DNA of 31,771 bases, from positions 1 through 31,771 of the forward strand of contig JBDTYX010000005.1 of assembly GCA_040005435.1 (NCBI GenBank), read 5' to 3'. This stretch comes from Rudaea sp040005435. Its GTDB lineage: Bacteria > Pseudomonadota > Gammaproteobacteria > Xanthomonadales > Rhodanobacteraceae. Under the pieces are notes generated by a model. The model was given only the letters and a program-made list of their open reading frames with translations, was not told the origin of the DNA and searched no databases. Made by a program: the position numbers and the translations under genes. Below are positions 24,519 through 31,771 of this stretch, piece after piece. The first letter of the stretch is position 1; each line of letters starts with the position of its first letter.

Positions 24519-26633
24519 TCAGAATTTCTTCTGCGGTTTCTTCGCGTGTGCGGGTTTCGCATGCCCGCCAGCACCCTCGTGGCGCTGGATGCGCAGCCGC
24601 TGGCCCGCGACCCAGACCTTCTTCAGGTGACCGAGTAGCTCGGATGGCATCCCCTCGGGCAGGTCGATGAAGCTGTGGTCTTCGCCGATCTCGATGCGGC
24701 CGATGTGCTTGCTGTCGAGACCCGCCTCGTTCGCGATCGCACCGACGATGTTGCCCGGCTTGACGCCATGCACATGACCGACCTCGACGCGATAGGTCTC
24801 CATGCCATGTTCGGGGGCGCGCTCGCGCAATGGGGAGCGCCCACGTGCTGCGTCGCTGCGTGCCCCGTCGCGCGGCGGCGCCGCATCCGCATGCTCGCGC
24901 GGCGACGCCTCGTGGCCCTCGGCGAACGCGGGCTTGGCCGGCGCACGTTCGGCGGCAGGGCGCTCGGCGTTGAACGGCGCGGGCGAGCCGGCCTCGAGAG
25001 AGTTTCGCTCGTCGGCATCGAATGGCTTGCGCTTGTCGTCGACGGGCTTGCGTTTCTCGGCATCGAGCGGCTTGCGCTTGCCGTCGAACGGCTTGTTTTT
25101 CTCGGCATCGAATGGCTTGTGCTTGTCCGCGAATGGCTTGCGATCGTCGCCACCGTACGCGGGACGATCGCCCGTCGATGGCTTGTACTTGTCGGCGCGC
25201 GGCCCCTTCGCAGCAAACGGGGAATCGGACTCGCGCCGCGGTCGCGCGCCGCGGTCGCGCGATTCCGCATACGCCTCGGGCCGCTCCTGGCGCTGCGCGG
25301 GCGGCAGCAGCAGTGGCTTGTCGCCCTGAGCGATGCGCGCGAGCGCCGCCGCAATCTCGATCGCCGGCACGTTGTGCTCACGTTCGTACTGCTCGATCGC
25401 CTCGCGATAGACGTTGAGACCCTCGGCGCCGAGCGACGTGCCGATGCGCTCCTTGAAACGCGCGATGCGCCGGTCGTTGACGTCGGCGACGCTCGGCAGG
25501 TTCATCGCCTCGAGCGGTTGGCGCGTCGCGCGCTCGATCGCGCGCAGCATGCCGCGTTCGCGCGGCGTCACGAACAGGATCGCTTCGCCCGAACGCCCCG
25601 CGCGGCCGGTGCGGCCGATGCGATGGACGTAAGGCTCGGTGTCGGTCGGGATATCGTAGTTGAGCACATGACTGATGCGCTCGACATCGAGCCCGCGCGC
25701 CGCGACGTCGGTCGCCACGAGGATGTCGAACTTGCCGTCCTTGAGCTGCTGGATCGTGCGCTCGCGCTGCGCCTGGATGATGTCGCCGTTGATCGCCGCA
25801 GCGGAAAATCCGCGCGCCTGCAGCTTCTCGGCGAGTTCCTCGGTGCTCTGCTTGGTGCGTGCGAACACGATCATCGCATCGAACGGCTCGGCCTCGAGGA
25901 TGCGCGTCAGCGCGTCGAGTTTCTGCATGCCGCTGACGAGCCAGTAGCGCTGGCGGATGTTCGCGGCGGTCGTCGTCTTCGCCTTGATCTGGATCTCGAC
26001 CGGATCGCGCAGGTAGGTCTGCGCGATGCGCCTGATCTGCGCGGGCATCGTCGCCGAGAACAGCGCGACCTGGCGCTTGGGCGGAGTCTTCTTGAGCACG
26101 GCCTCGACGTCGTCGATGAAGCCCATGCGCAGCATCTCGTCGGCCTCGTCGAGCACGAGGCAGTCGAGCTCCGACAGGTCGAGCGATCCGCGTTCGAGAT
26201 GATCGATGATGCGGCCCGGCGTGCCGACGACGACGTGCACGCCGCGGCGCAGGCCGCCGAGCTGCGGGCCGTAGCTCTGACCGCCGTAGATCGGCAGCAC
26301 GTGGAAGCCCGGGATGTGCTGCGCGTAACGCTGGAACGCCTCGGCGACCTGGATCGCGAGTTCGCGCGTCGGCGCGAGCACGAGCGCCTGCGGCTTGACC
26401 TTGCTCGTGTCGATGCGCTGCAGGATCGGCAGTGCGAACGCGGCGGTCTTGCCGGTGCCGGTCTGCGCCTGGCCGATCAAGTCACGACGCGCCAGCAGAT
26501 GCGGGATCGTCGCCGCCTGGATCGGCGAGGGCGATTCGTAGCCGACTTCGGCGAGCACCTTGACGAGCTCCGGACGCAGGTCGAGCGCCGCGAACGTGAG
26601 CGGGGAGGCGGAATCGGGCGTCGCTTCGGACAT
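24519..26633 (-). CDS. deaD: DEAD-box ATP-dependent RNA helicase with DbpA-type RNA-binding domain (DeaD/CsdA-like)
   Basis: A 704-aa helicase that remodels RNA, typically in ribosome assembly and cold adaptation. Core motifs, residues about 5-380: AQTGTGKT (Walker A), PTRELAIQV, GTPGRIIDHL, LDEADEML (DEAD), FSATMP, VFARTKQSTEEL, ATDVAARGLDVERI and HRIGRTGRAGRSG. A low-complexity charged region (about 450-610) includes three 15-aa repeats at 499-543. The DbpA-type RNA-binding domain follows at about 611-686 (GVKPGNIVGAIANEAGLDSK, SFIDLPEGMPSEL), then a Lys-rich tail. The start at 26633 is chosen for AAGG upstream and because a longer form adds a basic, non-family leader. Confidence 0.94.
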   Translation of the reverse strand: MSEATPDSASPLTFAALDLRPELVKVLAEVGYESPSPIQAATIPHLLARRDLIGQAQTGTGKTAAFALPILQRIDTSKVKPQALVLAPTRELAIQVAEAFQRYAQHIPGFHVLPIYGGQSYGPQLGGLRRGVHVVVGTPGRIIDHLERGSLDLSELDCLVLDEADEMLRMGFIDDVEAVLKKTPPKRQVALFSATMPAQIRRIAQTYLRDPVEIQIKAKTTTAANIRQRYWLVSGMQKLDALTRILEAEPFDAMIVFARTKQSTEELAEKLQARGFSAAAINGDIIQAQRERTIQQLKDGKFDILVATDVAARGLDVERISHVLNYDIPTDTEPYVHRIGRTGRAGRSGEAILFVTPRERGMLRAIERATRQPLEAMNLPSVADVNDRRIARFKERIGTSLGAEGLNVYREAIEQYEREHNVPAIEIAAALARIAQGDKPLLLPPAQRQERPEAYAESRDRGARPRRESDSPFAAKGPRADKYKPSTGDRPAYGGDDRKPFADKHKPFDAEKNKPFDGKRKPLDAEKRKPVDDKRKPFDADERNSLEAGSPAPFNAERPAAERAPAKPAFAEGHEASPREHADAAPPRDGARSDAARGRSPLRERAPEHGMETYRVEVGHVHGVKPGNIVGAIANEAGLDSKHIGRIEIGEDHSFIDLPEGMPSELLGHLKKVWVAGQRLRIQRHEGAGGHAKPAHAKKPQKKF
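25005..25139 (-). repeat. Three 45-bp in-frame repeats within the helicase gene
   Basis: The 45 bases encode KPFADKHKPFDAEKN, KPFDGKRKPLDAEKR and KPVDDKRKPFDADER. Each is a 15-aa unit made of a 7-aa and an 8-aa K-P-x-D half. They form a charged flexible linker between the helicase core and the RNA-binding tail. Unit number may vary between strains. Confidence 0.8.
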
Positions 26634-26767
26634 GGTGGCCTTGTCGGTGACTCGACCGCCGGGCCGGGATGGCGCGCGACGATCGCGGGGGCGCGTGCGC
26701 CGGTCGTTCCCTCGCCACCAAAGATCAGGGCGGGAAGCAGGCGACGTCACGATGCGGGAGAGCGTTC

Positions 26768-26797
26768 ATTATCCTCCCCCCGCATACCGCGCTGCAA
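26768..26797 (-). promoter_or_regulatory. Possible sigma70-type promoter of deaD
   Basis: On the minus strand TTGCAG (26797-26792) and GATAAT (26773-26768) are 18 bases apart. This would give an untranslated leader of about 125 bases; long leaders are usual for cold-shock helicase mRNAs. The -35 match is only moderate. Confidence 0.35.
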
Positions 26798-26868
26798 AGC
26801 TTTTCAGTCGGGTGCAGACCGCATCGCCGGCCACGAGGGACCGGCGGTGCGGCGTTCCGTCACGTACC

Positions 26869-27753
26869 TCAGCGCGACGGATCGGGCACGAACGCGTTCG
26901 GGAACGGCTGCGGATCGCGGTAGACTGGCGGTGGCGACGGGATCACGCCCACAGCGACAAGGTTGCGGTAGCTGTCGTACCAGACCGAGACGATCTCGTC
27001 GGGCCGCGAACTGTTGCGTTCGAAATGGGTGTAGCTGACGTTCGACGATTCGCGCTCGCCGAAACCGGTGCCGATCGAATCCTCGGGCTTGTCCGAAGCG
27101 CGCCGCTTTGCGACTGCGTCGCTGCTCGCGAGACTGCCTGCGCTCTCAGACTTTTCGCGCAGCGCAGGTGACGCCGGAGCCTGTCGCCGCGCGTCGGCTT
27201 CCGCCGGCGGCGAGGAGGCGGGTGCCGCGCGGCCGGCGAGCGTGGACTGCTTGTCGCTGCGCGCTGCATCAGCGATCGGTGGCTGGGCCACGCCGTTCTC
27301 GCGCCAGACCCGCGGCTTCTCGCGGAATACCGCGACACCGATCACGCCGAGGTTGCCTGGCCTGCCGGTGCGCGTGGCGTAACTATTCGCGAGTGTGGTG
27401 AAGTTGAACTGGGCGACTTCGTTCATGCTCTTGCGCCAGCCCTCGATCTGCGTCGACTGCCAGGCATCGAGAACGTATCCGGTCTGGTCGGGGCTCGCGG
27501 TCTCGCCCGAGACGGCATTGACCCCGTCGACCGAAAGCACCGCGAGCACGCGTCCGCCGCTGCGATTGGTCAGGCGCACGCCATAGCGGTGACCGGGGAC
27601 CCCGACGACGTAGTACTTGCCGTCGCGCGGATACGTGGGCAGCGTCGCGCCCGTGTCGCGATCGACGACGCCGACATCGATGAGGTTGCCGGCCTGGACG
27701 GCCGGGGCGCAGGACAGCGCGGCGAGGGTGAACAGGGACAGCAGGGCTTTCAT
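26869..27753 (-). CDS. Exported protein of unknown function
   Basis: A 294-aa protein with a signal peptide (MKALLSLFTLAALSCAPAVQ, cut after AVQAG). An N-terminal beta domain follows (VGVVDRDTGATLPTYPRDGK, YYVVGVPGHRYGVRLTNRSG, VLAVLSVDGVNAVSGETAS, GYVLDAWQSTQIEGWRKS). The middle (about 165-225) is a disordered Ala/Ser/Pro/Lys stretch. The C-terminus has VSVWYDSYRNLVAVGVIP and ends in a Pro-rich tail. The start at 27753 is supported by GGAG at 8 bases. No family recognised. It is divergent from trpS (133 bases). Confidence 0.8.
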   Translation of the reverse strand: MKALLSLFTLAALSCAPAVQAGNLIDVGVVDRDTGATLPTYPRDGKYYVVGVPGHRYGVRLTNRSGGRVLAVLSVDGVNAVSGETASPDQTGYVLDAWQSTQIEGWRKSMNEVAQFNFTTLANSYATRTGRPGNLGVIGVAVFREKPRVWRENGVAQPPIADAARSDKQSTLAGRAAPASSPPAEADARRQAPASPALREKSESAGSLASSDAVAKRRASDKPEDSIGTGFGERESSNVSYTHFERNSSRPDEIVSVWYDSYRNLVAVGVIPSPPPVYRDPQPFPNAFVPDPSR

Positions 27754-27816
27754 GGACCGGACTCCGTTGGCTAAGATGTTCGATCCAACGGGGCGGCGCG
27801 CGAAGCGGGGTTAAAC

Positions 27817-27835
27817 CCTGCGCATTCGGCGCAGG
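27817..27835. other. Inverted repeat in the trpS leader region
   Basis: CCTGCGC and GCGCAGG pair around a 5-base loop, 51 bases upstream of trpS. There is no T-run. It could be an operator or an RNA hairpin; TACACT at 27852-27857 is a weak -10 candidate. Confidence 0.3.
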
Positions 27836-27886
27836 AACTGGGGCAATCGCTTACACTGCGGCATCAGCCGTCGCAACGATCCACGC

Positions 27887-29104
27887 ATGAAATCCCCGAC
27901 CCGCATCCTCACCGGCATCACGACCTCCGGCACGCCGCATCTGGGCAACTACGCCGGCGCGATCCGCCCGGCGATCGCGGCGAGCCGCAACCCGGCCGCC
28001 GAATCGTTCTACTTCCTCGCCGACTATCACGCGCTCGTGAAGACCGGCGACGCCGCGCGTGTGCAGCGTTCGACGCTCGAGATCGCCGCGAGCTGGCTCG
28101 CCTGCGGGCTCGACCCGAACAAGGTGTATTTCTATCGGCAGTCGGACATCCCCGAGATCCCCGAGCTGACCTGGATGCTGACTTGCGTCACCGCGAAAGG
28201 CCTGCTCAACCGCGCTCACGCCTACAAGGCGGCGACCGACGCGAATCGCGCGGCGGACGCGGACCCCGACGCGGGCATCAGCGCCGGCCTGTACATGTAT
28301 CCGGTGCTGATGGCCGCGGACATCCTGATCTTCAACGCGAACAAGGTGCCGGTCGGGCGCGACCAGATCCAGCACATCGAGATGGCACGCGACATCGGCC
28401 AGCGATTCAACCATGTCTACGGCGAAGAGTACTTCACGCTGCCCGAGGCCGCGATCGAGAACAACGTCGCGACGCTGCCCGGACTCGACGGACGCAAGAT
28501 GTCGAAGAGCTACGACAACACGATTCCACTCTGGCTCGGCGCGCAGGAGTTGCGCAGGGCGATCTTGAGCATCGTCACGAACTCGCTCGCGCCGGGCGAG
28601 GCGAAGGATCCCGACGATTCCAACATCTTCAGCATCTACCAGGCGTTCGCGAACGCCGATGATACGGCCGCGATGCGCCAGGCCTACGCCGACGGCATCG
28701 GCTGGGGCGACGCGAAGCAGAAGTTGTTCGAGCGGCTCGACGCCGAGCTCGCGCCGATGCGCGAGAAGTACGAGACGCTGATCGCGCAACCCGCGCTGAT
28801 CGAGGAGGCACTGCGCGCGGGCGCGCTGCGCGCTCGCTCGCTCGCAACACCGTTTCTCGGCCGGCTGCGCCGCGCCGCGGGGCTGCGCGACTTGCGCGAC
28901 GTGACGCAAGCCCCCGCGGCGACCGCAGCGGCGAAGACGGAGAAGCCCGCGCTGCAGCCGCTCGTCTATCGCGACGCCGCCGCATTCGCATTCAAGGTGC
29001 TCGACGGCAAGCGCGAAGTCCTTGCGACTCAAGGCGGCTTCGCTGATCCCAAATCGGCAATGGCCGCCGCGCGCGCCGCGATGGATGCATTGCCGGACGC
29101 ATAA
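27887..29104 (+). CDS. trpS: Tryptophanyl-tRNA synthetase with C-terminal extension
   Basis: This enzyme charges tRNA-Trp. The HIGH-type motif is TSGTPHLGNYAG near residue 10, the Trp-pocket region includes ADYHAL and MYPVLMAADIL, and KMSKS is at residues 204-208. The protein has 405 residues against about 330 for the E. coli enzyme. The extra C-terminal part after about residue 345 (ALQPLVYRDAAAFAFKVLDG, KREVLATQGGFADPKSAMAA) looks like a small beta-alpha domain of the DUF1508/YegP sort. Such a tail is, to my knowledge, usual in Xanthomonadales TrpS. The start at 27887 fits the family. Confidence 0.95.
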   Translation: MKSPTRILTGITTSGTPHLGNYAGAIRPAIAASRNPAAESFYFLADYHALVKTGDAARVQRSTLEIAASWLACGLDPNKVYFYRQSDIPEIPELTWMLTCVTAKGLLNRAHAYKAATDANRAADADPDAGISAGLYMYPVLMAADILIFNANKVPVGRDQIQHIEMARDIGQRFNHVYGEEYFTLPEAAIENNVATLPGLDGRKMSKSYDNTIPLWLGAQELRRAILSIVTNSLAPGEAKDPDDSNIFSIYQAFANADDTAAMRQAYADGIGWGDAKQKLFERLDAELAPMREKYETLIAQPALIEEALRAGALRARSLATPFLGRLRRAAGLRDLRDVTQAPAATAAAKTEKPALQPLVYRDAAAFAFKVLDGKREVLATQGGFADPKSAMAAARAAMDALPDA

Positions 29105-29140
29105 CCACGCGGCGCGTATGGCGCCGAGTTTGGCGCTGCA

Positions 29141-29943
29141 TCATTTCGGCAGGTAGGCGTTGGCCTCGACGAGCTTGAATCCGGGCATGTCCTGCACGCA
29201 TCGACGCAGTAGGAACGCATGGCCGCTGCCGTATACGACGACGATGCGGTCATCGGGCAAGGCGAGTTGCATCAGTCGCGCGCAGATCGCATTGTTGCGC
29301 GCCTGCCAGGCGCTCAGCAGCGCTGAGCCGGGCTGCTCGTCGCCGTCGCCGAATTCGAGCAGCCCCGCATAGAATCCATTGTCGGCGACGATCTGCCGCG
29401 GCTCGTTGAGGAAGCGCAGCCCCTGCGCGATCGTGCCCGCCTTCAATAGCCCGTCGAGTTGCTTCAGCATGCGGTCGACCGTGACGCCGAGGTCGTCCAG
29501 CCGTTTCGCCAGGCGCGGATGACCGTCGTCCGCGAACTTCTTCACGGCCTCGTACGGAAATCGCCGTCGCTGTCGATGCCGTATACGTCCGCGAGACGCA
29601 TCGTGCGCGCCAGGCGAAAGCCGATCTGTACGACTTCGTTGCGCGATGGATCGAGTTTGCCGTCGAGGTATTCGTGGTACTTCGACAGACGAGCTGGAGC
29701 GCCGTGATCGGTCGGCTGTTCGACCGCGATCTTCGTCGGCCTGAATCGCGCGAGTGCGCCGGTGAGGTCGGACAGTTCATGCTGGCGCTTGTCGGCCAGC
29801 ACGTCGTCCGCGTTGAGGTTATGAATGTCGTGGCCCGGATTGCCCATGTGATAGGTGCCGAGAATCATGACCTCGGTCGCCTGCGCGTCCGCGCCGCAGA
29901 GACACGCGATGTCCGCCATGAGGGCGGGGAAGGGGCTTCGCAT
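29141..29943 (-). pseudogene. DUF5694-type exported protein gene, frameshifted
   Basis: Reading from ATG 29943 (GGAGACGAC upstream) gives VMILGTYHMGNPGHDIHNLN, DDVLADKRQHELSDL and RFRPTKIAVEQPTD. It then runs to GIDSDGDF, followed by RTRP and a stop at 29542. In the next frame, KKFADDGHPRLAKRLDDLGV continues through ARNNAICARLMQLALPDDRI and VVVYGSGHAFLLRRCVQDMP to the stop at 29141. One C missing in TTCCG near 29555 would join them as GDFPYEAVKKFADDG. The joined product of about 267 aa matches the DUF5694 (TraB-like fold) pattern. No other damage is visible, so this may be a recent mutation or a sequence error. Confidence 0.78.
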
Positions 29944-30086
29944 GAAAGTCGTCTCCGCGGAATCGTCGTCGATTGGATGCGACGGGAACGCGCAGGGTTT
30001 AGTTCTCTCGAAGGCCGCGAGCACATCGCTCTCTTGCCTGCCTGCCTGCATCGGCGAGCGGGCGCATCGATATTGCGCGCAGCGCC

Positions 30087-30470
30087 TCAGTCCCAGCGGT
30101 TGAGGTGCGGGCCGAATGCCGGGCGTTGTTTGCGCACGACGCAGAAGCGCTGGCCGGTCGGCGCCTCCATCACCCACCAGCGCTCGCGCACGAACGCGAT
30201 GCGCTTCGCGCCGAGTGCCTCGAGTCGTGCGGCCTCGGCCGCGAGATCGTCGGTTTCGATGTCGAGATGCACGCGTGCTTCGTGCTCGACCTTCTGCAGC
30301 AGGATGATCGGTTCGTCATGTGCGGTTTCGAGTTCGGCGTACTTGCCGTCGCCGTCCTGATCGATGTTCGCGACCGGCTTGCCGAGCGCTCCGCTCCAGA
30401 AACGGGTTGCGTCGGCGAGGTCGTCGACGCGGCAGTCGATCACGAGCGCGCAGAGTCTGCTGTGATGCAT
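30087..30470 (-). CDS. VOC family (glyoxalase/dioxygenase-fold) protein
   Basis: A 127-aa single-module VOC protein. LCALVIDCRVDDLADATRFW, SGALGKPVANI, YAELETAHDEPIILLQKVEH, VHLDIETDDLAAEAARLEAL, GAKRI and WWVMEAPTGQRFCVV follow the usual beta-alpha-beta-beta-beta order twice. The His of VHLDIET and the Glu of VMEAPTG are probable metal ligands. The start at 30470 has a strong ribosome binding site, GGGAGG. Substrate unknown; proteins of this kind often act on small carbonyl or antibiotic compounds. Confidence 0.85.
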   Translation of the reverse strand: MHHSRLCALVIDCRVDDLADATRFWSGALGKPVANIDQDGDGKYAELETAHDEPIILLQKVEHEARVHLDIETDDLAAEAARLEALGAKRIAFVRERWWVMEAPTGQRFCVVRKQRPAFGPHLNRWD

Positions 30471-30548
30471 GAGTTTTCCTCCCTCGATTCGTCGCCGGCC
30501 TTCGTCATCGCAAAGCATGCAGCGCCGGGTAAATCGCTTCGCCTCGCG

Positions 30549-31028
30549 TCAGCCGCGTCGACCCGCGCCGCGCGGCTTCGCGCCCGCCGCCGCGCGGCGC
30601 GCGGGTGCGGGCTCGAGCCGGAACCAGCCGGGCAGCAGCTCGGCGATCGTCGCGATGTTCACGTCGCCTCGCGTGGTGGCCATGATGACGCGCAGGCCGG
30701 GGCCGCCCTGCTCGATCATCACCTGTCGGCATGCACCGCAGGGAGCCACCGGCGCGGGCGTGTCGGCGATCACCGCGATCGCCGTGAGCGGCGCGACAGC
30801 GGCGCCATTGGCGTGCGCAGCGAACAGCGCGGTGCGCTCGGCGCAGCTCGTGAGGCCGTAGACGTCGGACTCCACGTTGCAGCCCGGCACGATCCGGCGA
30901 CCGTAGCGTGCGGCCGCGCCGACCTGGAATCGCGACTGCTGCGCATGCGCGCGGCTGCGTGCTTGGCGCGCCGCATCGATGAGACGCCTGTCGGCGGGGG
31001 AAAGACTCGCGTAGTCGCTCGTCTGCAT
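30549..31028 (-). CDS. cdd: Cytidine deaminase
   Basis: This zinc enzyme deaminates cytidine and deoxycytidine to uridine forms in pyrimidine salvage. The 159-aa protein has the small tetrameric-type motif CAE at residues 62-64 (SCAERTALFA) and PCGACRQVM with Cys97 and Cys100, giving the three Cys zinc ligands and the catalytic Glu64. FQVGAAARYG and GCNVESDVYGLT bind the substrate in the family. The C-terminus is extended by a basic Ala/Arg tail (about 140-159). It follows the E2 gene by ten bases, so both may be one transcript. Confidence 0.94.
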   Translation of the reverse strand: MQTSDYASLSPADRRLIDAARQARSRAHAQQSRFQVGAAARYGRRIVPGCNVESDVYGLTSCAERTALFAAHANGAAVAPLTAIAVIADTPAPVAPCGACRQVMIEQGGPGLRVIMATTRGDVNIATIAELLPGWFRLEPAPARRAAAGAKPRGAGRRG

Positions 31029-31038
31029 CGAAAGGTCT

Positions 31039-31771
31039 TCAGCCCGCGAGCGCGAGGTCTGCCAGCATCGCCTTCAGGAATCGCGCGGCCTCGCCGCCGG
31101 TCGCCGCGCGGTGGTCGAACGTCAGCGACAGCGGCAACATGCGATGCGTCTCGATGCCGCCGAGCACCGGCACGACCTCGTGGCGCAGCTTGCCCGCGGC
31201 GACGATTGCGACGCAGGGCGGCACGACTATCGGCGTCGCATAGCGCCCCGCGAACACGCCGAAGTTCGACAGCGAGATTGTGTAGCCCGCGAGTTCCGAC
31301 GGCGCGATGCTGCGGTCGCGCACCTGGCGCAACAGGTCGTCGAGCGCGGCGCGGATGCCCCGTGCGTCGAGCACGTCCGCGTTGCGCAGCGCCGGAACGA
31401 ACAGGCCGTCCGACGTATCGACCGCGATGCCGACGTCCACGTGCGCGTGCAGCGTGCGCGTGAGCGCGTCGCCGTCGAACCACGCATTGAGCGCGGGCAC
31501 GGCCTTGCACGCGGTCGTGATCGCGCGCAGCAGGCGGACGCTGACGTCCTCGCCCACAGGCCACGCGTCGATGTCGGCGTCGTCGCAGATCGTGGTCGGC
31601 ACTACCTTCGCGAGCGCGTCGGCCATCACGCGCGCCATGTTGCGGCGCACGCCCTTGAGTTGGATCGCTTCGCCGTAGGCCTGCGGCGCGGTACTCGCCG
31701 CGGCCGGCGCGGCGTCGGGTCGCGTGCGCACGTTCGGCCGTTGAGGCGCGGCGGGCATGGCCGCGGACGCG
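31039..31771 (-). CDS. 2-oxoacid dehydrogenase E2 (dihydrolipoamide acyltransferase), C-terminal catalytic domain
   Basis: The frame is open to the window edge, so the lipoyl domain and probably the subunit-binding domain lie outside. A Pro/Ala linker leads to the catalytic core: IQLKGVRRNMARVMADALAK, DADIDAW, HAHVDVGIAVDTSDGLFVPA, YTISLSNFGVFAGRYATPIV, and LPLSLTFDHRAATGGEAARF near the end. In most E2 proteins the last block is HxxxDG; here it is HRAATGG, with Thr where Asp is usual. It may belong to a branched-chain or pyruvate complex; E1 and E3 are not in view. AceE at the other end of the window is not clearly its partner. Confidence 0.9.
   Translation of the reverse strand, partial: ASAAMPAAPQRPNVRTRPDAAPAAASTAPQAYGEAIQLKGVRRNMARVMADALAKVVPTTICDDADIDAWPVGEDVSVRLLRAITTACKAVPALNAWFDGDALTRTLHAHVDVGIAVDTSDGLFVPALRNADVLDARGIRAALDDLLRQVRDRSIAPSELAGYTISLSNFGVFAGRYATPIVVPPCVAIVAAGKLRHEVVPVLGGIETHRMLPLSLTFDHRAATGGEAARFLKAMLADLALAG

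Noticed and set aside
24675..27038. 787-aa plus-strand frame opposite the helicase
   Set aside because: It is a shadow frame, rich in Arg/Leu/Asp. The minus strand carries every DEAD-box motif.

Overview
The window is a high-GC bacterial chromosome segment. Gene content and order suggest a gammaproteobacterium of the Xanthomonadales/Lysobacterales, perhaps Rhodanobacteraceae-like. The evidence is a single-chain AceE-type pyruvate dehydrogenase E1, the order birA - coaX - SPOR protein, a tryptophanyl-tRNA synthetase with a C-terminal extension, and a CCA end visible in what was the chromosomal tRNA-Thr 3' end. The taxonomic call is inference; no rRNA is present.

Layout. 1-11.9 kb is chromosomal backbone: the 3' part of aceE; exported and small unknown proteins; an FAD-dependent N-methyl-amino-acid oxidase of the sarcosine oxidase/SolA type; a SAM methyltransferase; a DUF1203 protein; a transglutaminase-like exported protein; a GT2 glycosyltransferase that stops inside a second glycosyltransferase-like domain; then birA, coaX and a SPOR-domain protein, followed by tRNA-Thr(UGU).

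11.95-17.9 kb is an integrated island of about 5.9 kb. A 42-bp direct copy of the tRNA-Thr 3' part, starting at the anticodon loop, lies at 17864-17905. Next to the tRNA is a broken tyrosine integrase (one frameshift, one nonsense codon), and a broken type IV pilin gene follows. The intact cargo is a four-gene minus-strand operon: a TelA-like protein, a 134-aa unknown protein, and two proteins each built of two YbjQ/DUF74-like domains. The genes overlap or nearly touch, so they are probably one functional unit. The mobility gene is decayed but the cargo is intact. This is the best candidate for an undescribed system here, possibly envelope/metal stress or phage defence; the function is unknown.

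17.9-31.8 kb returns to backbone: a DUF1579-like exported protein; a DoxX-like membrane protein coupled to a DUF2867 protein; a ROK fructokinase next to a glyoxalase-like protein; a DUF937 (YidB-like) protein; arginase; a repeat-rich intergenic stretch; a DEAD-box RNA helicase with a DbpA-type RNA-binding tail; an exported unknown protein; trpS; a frameshifted DUF5694 gene; a VOC protein; cytidine deaminase; and the C-terminal catalytic domain of a 2-oxoacid dehydrogenase E2, cut by the window edge.

Three genes (integrase, pilin, DUF5694) are each broken by what looks like one missing base. These may be true pseudogenes or assembly indels, and reads would decide. Protein family names rest on motif recognition by eye, not on searches.
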